Below, one piece after another: positions 63,593 to 64,000 of a DNA stretch of 64,000 bases (positions within the stretch are counted from its first letter, which is position 1; every line of letters starts with the position of its first letter). The translations under genes and the position numbers were made by a program. A model generated the notes under the pieces. It was not told the DNA's origin. It ran no database searches and saw nothing but the letters and a program-made list of their open reading frames with translations. The stretch comes from Amycolatopsis nalaikhensis (GTDB lineage Bacteria; Actinomycetota; Actinomycetes; Mycobacteriales; Pseudonocardiaceae), in the NCBI RefSeq assembly GCF_030264295.1, contig NZ_CP127173.1, positions 2,487,501 to 2,551,500 on the forward strand, given 5' to 3'.

Positions 63593-64000
63593 ATGACCGA
63601 CGAGCTGCTCGCCCGGCACCGCGCTGTCATGCCGTCCTGGATGTCCCTGCTCTACGAAGAGCCGATCGAGATCGTGCACGCCCACGACCGGCGCATGACG
63701 GACTCCCAGGGGCGCACCTACCTCGACTTCTTCGCCGGGGTGCTGACGAACTCGATGGGCTACGACGTCGCGGAGATCGGCGACGCGGTCCGCAAGCAGC
63801 TCGACACGGGCATCCTGCACACGTCGACGTTGTACTTGATCCGCTCGCAGGTGGAGCTGGCCGAGCGGATCGCGAAGCTGTCGGGCATCCCGGACGCGAA
63901 GGTGTTCTTCACGAACTCGGGCAGCGAGGCCAACGACACGGCGTTGATGCTGGCGACGCAGTACCGGCGCAGCAACCAGGTGCTGGCGATGCGCAACAGC
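63593..64000 (+). CDS. Class-III PLP-dependent aminotransferase, 3' end outside the window
   Basis: First 136 residues, open to the edge of the window. Start ATG at 63593 with a strong ribosome binding site (GGAGG at 63581-63585). Begins TDELLARHRAVMPSWMSLLY and has the class III signature region YLDFFAGVLTNSMGYDVAEI and KVFFTNSGSEANDTALMLAT, the PLP phosphate-binding segment. Relatives include 4-aminobutyrate and alanine-glyoxylate transaminases; the lysine region is not in the window. Diverges from serS with a 119-base shared promoter space. Confidence 0.9.
   Translation, partial: MTDELLARHRAVMPSWMSLLYEEPIEIVHAHDRRMTDSQGRTYLDFFAGVLTNSMGYDVAEIGDAVRKQLDTGILHTSTLYLIRSQVELAERIAKLSGIPDAKVFFTNSGSEANDTALMLATQYRRSNQVLAMRNS

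Overview
The window is high-GC actinobacterial DNA, most like Amycolatopsis or another Pseudonocardiaceae. The reasons are the many GTG starts, the GTGA/ATGA gene overlaps, the mycolata-type arabinogalactan genes (glf, glfT1, glfT2, dprE1, dprE2, ubiA, wzm/wzt, GtrA), the bacterial proteasome activator Bpa, and type VII (ESX) secretion substrates with an EspG-like chaperone. The genus is inferred from gene content and style; no search was run.

Layout. 1-0.5 kb: 3' part of bpa. 0.5-1.7 kb: epoxide-hydrolase-like enzyme. 1.7-8.2 kb: a complete pseudaminic-acid set (pseG-pseF reverse, pseB-pseC forward, pseI-pseH reverse) in line with a coiled-coil protein and a protein carrying sialyltransferase (GT29) motifs. 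In M. tuberculosis bpa lies next to wzt-glfT1-wzm, so this set appears to be inserted into the cell-wall locus. 8.3-11.0 kb: wzm-wzt-glfT1, galactan export and priming. 11.0-19.0 kb: type VII substrates, lipoprotein, YbaB-like protein, EspG. 19.0-29.4 kb: galactan and decaprenyl-phosphoarabinose core (glfT2, gtrA, dprE1-dprE2, ubiA, PAP2 phosphatase, glf). 24.4-39.3 kb: several polytopic GT-C-like proteins with an F420-type oxidoreductase, a HAD phosphatase and PlsC. 39.4-48.0 kb: a seven-gene operon (LpxA-like acyltransferase, acyl carrier protein, ketoreductase, AMP-ligase, LuxE-like, LuxC-like, flippase-like) divergent from an aminotransferase and a Gfo/Idh dehydrogenase. 48.0-52.7 kb: secreted M28 peptidase, an ECF sigma factor with a probable partner, lipoprotein, Uma2 protein, and a scar of decayed duplications. 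52.7-56.6 kb: a second sugar operon (aminotransferase, epimerase, GT4, acyltransferase). 56.7-64.0 kb: AfsR-type regulator, L-2-hydroxyglutarate oxidase, DUF3558 lipoprotein, serS and the start of a class-III aminotransferase.

How it fits together: the window is a large cell-envelope region in which a conserved arabinogalactan core is interleaved with accessory surface-glycan modules. The pse genes would supply CMP-pseudaminate and the adjacent GT29-like protein is a natural candidate to transfer it. The 39-48 kb genes look like a pathway that makes an amino sugar and loads a carrier-protein-bound acyl group onto it.

An unusual property is that five genes (wzm, a PPE-like type VII protein, a Gfo/Idh oxidoreductase, the partner of the ECF sigma factor, and a lipoprotein) are broken by single-base indels. 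Four of the six indels are the same event: one extra base inside what would be GAGCTC. They are annotated as frameshifted coding regions rather than dead genes, because sequence on both sides of each break still reads as sensible protein.
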